The notes below the pieces were generated by a model. It was not told the origin of the DNA. It was given only the letters and a program-made list of their open reading frames with translations, and made no database searches. This document shows positions 59,640-64,000 of a DNA stretch of 64,000 bases, one piece after another (within the stretch, counting starts at the first letter, position 1; each line of letters begins with the position of its first letter). Origin of the DNA: Diaporthe sp. PMI_573 (Eukaryota > Ascomycota > Sordariomycetes > Diaporthales > Diaporthaceae); NCBI GenBank assembly GCA_021399435.1, contig JAJTUP010000149.1, positions 19,182 through 83,181 of the forward strand, read 5' to 3'. The position numbers and the translations under genes are program-made.

Positions 59640-61897
59640 ACTTAAAAATGTTTTAATAAATACTAAATGACTGGCTAATAAACTTAAAAATGTTTCAATA
59701 AATACTAAATAAATGGCTGATAAACTCGAGAATGTATTAATAAGTGCCTAATAAGTTTTTAAGGACGTTAATATTAATCTAAAAAACACTAGATAGGTTT
59801 TTAATTAAACAAAGGCTAGAGAGAGGCTATAAGATATATTGTAAATAAAAAGGGGATTTTAGAAATTAATGTAATTAAATTAAGAACAAATAACCTTAGA
59901 GAGGTCTAGGTCTAGAGGAACCAAAAGGGTTCTTGAAAAAGTAATGCAAGGATATCATTATCTCTACTCTAAAAAACCAAACCCTCTCTACTAGTATAAA
60001 TTACCAAGCCACCATATCTTCTAGTAATTATAGGAAAAGAGCTGTCTATATCCTATATATTATTTCCTATAATAGTAGCAGGAAACCTTCCAGCTAGGCT
60101 CTAAAAGCGTCGTCTATAACCTACGAAACTTTTAAGAGAAACCTCTAAACTAATTTATACCAGACCGGAAATCTATTGTTGGCCAGAACCATACATAGTA
60201 TACTATAATAAGTATTAACCAAGTTCCTTAAGACCTTCTTATAAAGATTGTCTACTAAGTTGGCTGTTTTAAACTATACTAGGTAAAGCAGGTATGAATT
60301 AGCTAGGGCTTGTAATTAAAAGACACTAGTTTCTATAATAGCTAATTCCTAAATAGATTAGTATATAATGTTATCTTAAAGTATAGTAGACTTATATTTA
60401 TAACCTTAATTAATTTCTTTTCCTTACCTTCCTACAAACTACCTTTATACTTTAGATTTTCTACTATCTTTTAAAATGCTAAAATACTACTAGGACTGTT
60501 TATAGACAGGTTTATTAGAGTTTAAGCTAGGTAAAGCTATAAAACTAATAGCTAGTTCTTCTATACCATTAATAGTACAGAATCTATAGCCTAGATAATT
60601 TCCCGTAGAAGGACTCTTGTAAGGTAAAGGTCAGCAATTAATTCGACAATTAAAGGATTACCCTAAAATGGTTAACTAAAGTAAAACAAATAGAGGGGAG
60701 AATGCTTACTATTACGTAGGGTAAGTAATGCTTCTTAATGTATTGGTTATACTAAAAGCTTCCTAAATTAGTTACTATATAGGATATGTTTTTCTATAAA
60801 GAGGGCAGATTTTCTTTTACATGCTTTAGGAAGCTACGTATATAGGTCTTGTAGAGAGCTTGAGACTAGATTACCTAGCTCTAAAACTATACTTTCTCGT
60901 CTCGCCTAGACAGGTTACGCGAGGTTTAAATGACATCTATAGGGCTGGCGGAAACGTGCTACTAGCTGGGGGGCGTCGTGTGTTTAACGGCCTCGGCAGA
61001 TACGTACAACTATACAAACTTTATAGTTGAGGTATATAGATTTCGGGGGGTTTAAAATACTTTTAGGGGCCCGCTCTTTTTTAAATCCTTTAACAAAGAG
61101 GCGACGCTCGCCATTATCTTATAACAAGTTCGAGGGGTTTACAGAGTAGGGGCATACTACTTACCAGCCGCCTTAGAGGACCTACCTTAAGTTACTATTA
61201 AGGTATCACTTAGTTTAGAGGAGGATGGCTCTGCAGAGAAAGTAGTAGCGAGAGATTTAAAAATAGAACTAGCGCAATTACTACTAGTTCCCTCGGGATT
61301 TAAACCCGATAAGGCAGGGTACCCTCTAGACGGGCCACCCAAGCTTTACGCGGGAGACAAGCGTAAAAAGTCCGAAAGGGTAAAAGAGTTAGGAGAAGAA
61401 GAATAAAAGAAAGAAGGAGCTATATGCCCACGAAGGGCCCGCGAAGTAAAGCGAGTAACGCCTGACGAAGATATCTACAACTCGGTCCAATCATGAGACC
61501 CTTTAAAAGAAAAAGACTTTCTTACTAGCCAACAGTTAGGCAAGAAGCTATAGAAAAACGAGTTAGACATAGTAACGATGATAATAATAAAGTTAAAAAG
61601 AAACGTATTTAAAAGCGGCCCAAATAGAGGAAGAAAAGAAGCTGCTGCAAGAGCTTTAAGTGGGTTGTAGGTTGGAGGGCAAGAGAGGTTGAAAATAGTT
61701 ACAAAGGCAAGCTATTTGAATCATACTGCCTGAATCATGCGCTACTTGCCTAGACTATATGGCACTAAAGGAAGTGCGAATAAATTTGGAAAGTCCAGTG
61801 AGTCACTGGAGTCAGTAATCTAAAAGCTATAATGGAAGCTGGCCTGAATGCCGTGCAAAAGCAGCCCGAGGACGGGCCTTCGGGGGGAAGGTATAAT
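59640..61897. other. Long non-coding 3' part of the second gypsy element
   Basis: About 2.25 kb between the end of pol and the 3' LTR. It is longer than usual, so it may contain captured sequence or a nested fragment. Three near-copies of TAATAAACTTAAAAATGTTT-like sequence lie at 59630-59750. A less mutated GC-richer patch with a tRNA-like motif lies at about 60890-61480. Confidence 0.5.
61283..61345 (-). other. tRNA-like A-box/B-box pair (degraded tRNA or SINE relic)
   Basis: On the minus strand, TGGCCCGTCTAGAGGGT resembles an A box, and TCGGGTTTAAATCCCGA forms a perfect T-arm (5-bp stem, 7-base loop) containing a B box. The gap between them is too short for a full anticodon arm, and the acceptor strands do not pair, so it is not a functional tRNA. 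Confidence 0.3.
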
Positions 61898-62110
61898 TGT
61901 AACGACTGGTAACGACTGGGTGGATTGGGCGAAAGCCACGCGGAAGCCACGGCGTGGCCCCCGCAAGGGCCCCCTTAAAAGGGGCCCGAAGCCCCCACAT
62001 CTTAGACTAGAGGGGGCAAAAATTAGTCTTGCACTAAACTATATACCTAATATACGTGTTGGCCTCCTCTACTTCACCTTACCGTCGTGCCTAGTGTATA
62101 GCCCATTATA
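61898..62110 (+). repeat. 3' LTR (213 bp)
   Basis: The same length as the 5' LTR. Differences are mostly C-to-T or G-to-A (for example CGACC to CGACT and GGATCGGG to GGATTGGG). Confidence 0.88.
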
Positions 62111-62115
62111 ATAAT
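62111..62115. repeat. Target-site duplication ATAAT (right)
   Basis: Matches 54362-54366. It lies in a short (AAT)n run, so chance identity is possible. Confidence 0.55.
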
Positions 62116-64000
62116 AATAAAGAGGTATTTGCTATCTTGTAAGTATACCTGAGATCTCGCCATTGTCTTTTACTTTAGTGTTGCTAAATATAATAGACTA
62201 AAAGTAGTGTCTATAGAAATCATTAGGTAGAGCGGGAAAGCCAATCTGCTTTTTCTATTAATACTATTAATTATTGTAGGTTTTGTAGACTTTATGATTG
62301 TAAAATACCTAAGTGCTGTAATCTTTTTGCTTTTTGTTGGATTTTATTATAACTTTAATATATTATTAATTATTTAACCTAGTTAAGGTATAGCTTTTGC
62401 TTGTTAAGATATATATTATAGTAGTAGTAGTAATTAAAAAATAATGCTTTCTTTTTTAGTCTTTATAATAATCTTATTATTGTTGGTAATCTTTATTATA
62501 GAATCTAGTATAGAATCTAGAAGTTAAATTAGGCTATTATAAGTCTAAGTTTTAGTCTTTCTAGCTCTTATAGAGGTATTATAGAAGTATAATTAAAGAT
62601 AAATAGTATATACTAAAAGCTCTTTAATTAGCTAGGCAGGGCATTTTTTGTAGGCAAAGAAGGCATTAATTTATGGTCTAATTTGCCTTTTCTATAGACT
62701 AAGGTAGACTTTTTGCTGATAAGTAAGATTCTAAAGTTTTCTTTTCTAGCCAAGAGTAGCCTTGTTAACTATCTTAAAAATCTAGTTTTTAAAGTAGTAC
62801 TAGGTGTTAAGTAGAAAATTATTGTAAATAAATTATATTTAATATATTCTTTTTATTACCTTAAAGATATATATAGAAGCTTATTTTTTATTAACCTTCT
62901 CGGTATTAATTAGTATGTCTATTAGCGATAGATTAATCTTTTTCTAGTCGGTCTTTATAATTAAGTAGTACTAGCTTATAATACTATCTGTCTTTATTTT
63001 CTTCTTAGTAGTTATTTTTTGATATTTACTTACTGCTAGGCTCTTAATAAGAAAGTTAATAGCAATAACCGGTATATTTTCTTTTGCTATTATAACTAAA
63101 AACTGTTAATATAGTTACTATAAAGGGTATTAAAACTCTTTTAGCTGCGACTTCTAATTAGCATAAGTATACTATTTACTTATAAGTAGTAGTCTTTAGC
63201 AAACGGAAGTATTATTATACAGCCTTATATATAGAGTTTTCCTTTTTTCTTGTTTTTAATGTTGAAAAATAGTAAAAATAAAAAGGTAGAAGAGAAAATA
63301 AACATATAGATAGTAGGGACAAAGCGCAGAGATTGTAAATAAAATACATATAGCAGCAATCTTTGCTGTTTACATACAAGAAAGCAAACTAAAGAAAAGG
63401 CGCGGGAGTGGGTGTAAAATTATTATAAAAAAGGGTAGTTGTAATAGTTTAGATATAGATAATAATAGTAAGAGAGAGAGAGAGAGCAAGTAGTAATAGG
63501 AAAGGGCAAGTATTGGTTTAAAGGGTATAAATAGCAATAGTTTTAATTAAAAGTAACAGAAAAATAATATAAAAGTATATTATGGTATGCTCTTTAATGT
63601 AAGAGAGTACTTTAAAGACTTATCTATAACTATTTAGCGATAATTAAGTATAATAGACCGTTTGGCGATAGTCGATTTATAGGTAACCGTTTATAATAGT
63701 CGAGTATAGGGTACTGATAGGTTGCTATACAAGTAGTGTGGGGCTTTAAAGGTGGTTGCCTTATAGATAGTGTGGGGCTCTAAAGGGATATGCTGTTTGT
63801 AAGACCAAGTAAATAGCTTGTATAGCATTTAAGTAGTAACTATTTAAATTTTCTTAACCAGCCTCCCTTATAGTTATAGTTGCTGTATATACTATAATAA
63901 CGTTTATAAGGAGTAGGGTAATCGGTTAAGTAATTAGTAGAAGGGTTTTTTTGGCCTTAAAAAGAGTATTTCTAAGGGCTTTTATCGATTTATACATTTA
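62116..64000. other. AT-rich degraded DNA to the window end
   Basis: No supported gene. A weak minus frame (about 62640-63000) is Lys/Gln-rich on restoration but unrecognised. An (AG)n run lies at about 63470-63486, and a short direct repeat AGTGTGGGGCT occurs twice at about 63735-63780. Confidence 0.4.

Larger units (their letters stand above)
54367..62110 (+). mobile_element. Second Ty3/gypsy LTR retrotransposon, RIP-inactivated
   Basis: A 7,744-bp element with two 213-bp LTRs. Plus-strand order is gag with a mutated zinc knuckle, protease region, reverse transcriptase, RNase H, H2C2 zinc-binding region, integrase core and a chromodomain-like tail, then a long non-coding 3' part. It differs from the first element in LTR sequence, RT sequence and spacing, so it is a separate family. 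All genes are destroyed by stop codons and active-site changes. Confidence 0.9.

Overview
The window looks like repeat-rich, partly heterochromatic DNA of a filamentous ascomycete (Pezizomycotina). The reasons are: relics of typical fungal families (cytochrome P450s, drug and sugar MFS transporters, a DUF7924-like protein), a 54-nt intron with a fungal donor and branch point, Ty3/gypsy chromodomain retrotransposons, and pervasive C-to-T / G-to-A decay that turns CAG, CAA and TGG codons into TAG, TAA and TGA. That decay is the signature of repeat-induced point mutation (RIP). I see no bacterial operons, rRNA genes, intact tRNA genes or CRISPR arrays. The only clearly intact recognisable gene is an alpha/beta hydrolase at 7007-7912.

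Layout. 1-8 kb: moderate GC, with a frame-disrupted hypothetical gene, a DUF7924-like pseudogene, the tail of a sugar transporter, a nonsense-mutated secreted alpha/beta hydrolase (4380-5447, minus) and its intact divergent paralogue (7007-7912, plus). 7.98-10.33 kb: a TIR element with arms of about 295 bp. 10.4-21.5 kb: an undescribed divergent gene pair heavily mutated by RIP-like changes; the plus-strand member is split by a complete gypsy element (13447-21191, 475-bp LTRs, AATAG target duplication). 21.5-26.1 kb: AT-rich DNA with a P450 pseudogene (23089-24533). 26.1-33.6 kb: more normal GC, with degenerate tandem repeats, a membrane-protein ORF and a small secreted-protein pseudogene with one intron (29967-30524). 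33.7-38.1 kb: a DHA2-type MFS pseudogene and the C-terminal piece of a second P450. 38.8-54.3 kb: several long single-frame but stop-riddled genes of unknown family, mixed with diverged direct and inverted repeats. 54.4-62.1 kb: a second gypsy element (213-bp LTRs, ATAAT target duplication). 62.1-64 kb: AT-rich remains.

The decayed metabolic genes (two P450s, two transporters, two hydrolases) suggest a remnant of accessory or secondary-metabolism DNA overrun by transposons, but they are scattered and nothing proves they worked together. In the mutated regions the coding strand was inferred by asking which frame has stops explainable as Q/W codons and gives a plausible, mostly hydrophilic protein. 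Where both strands look possible, the entry says so.
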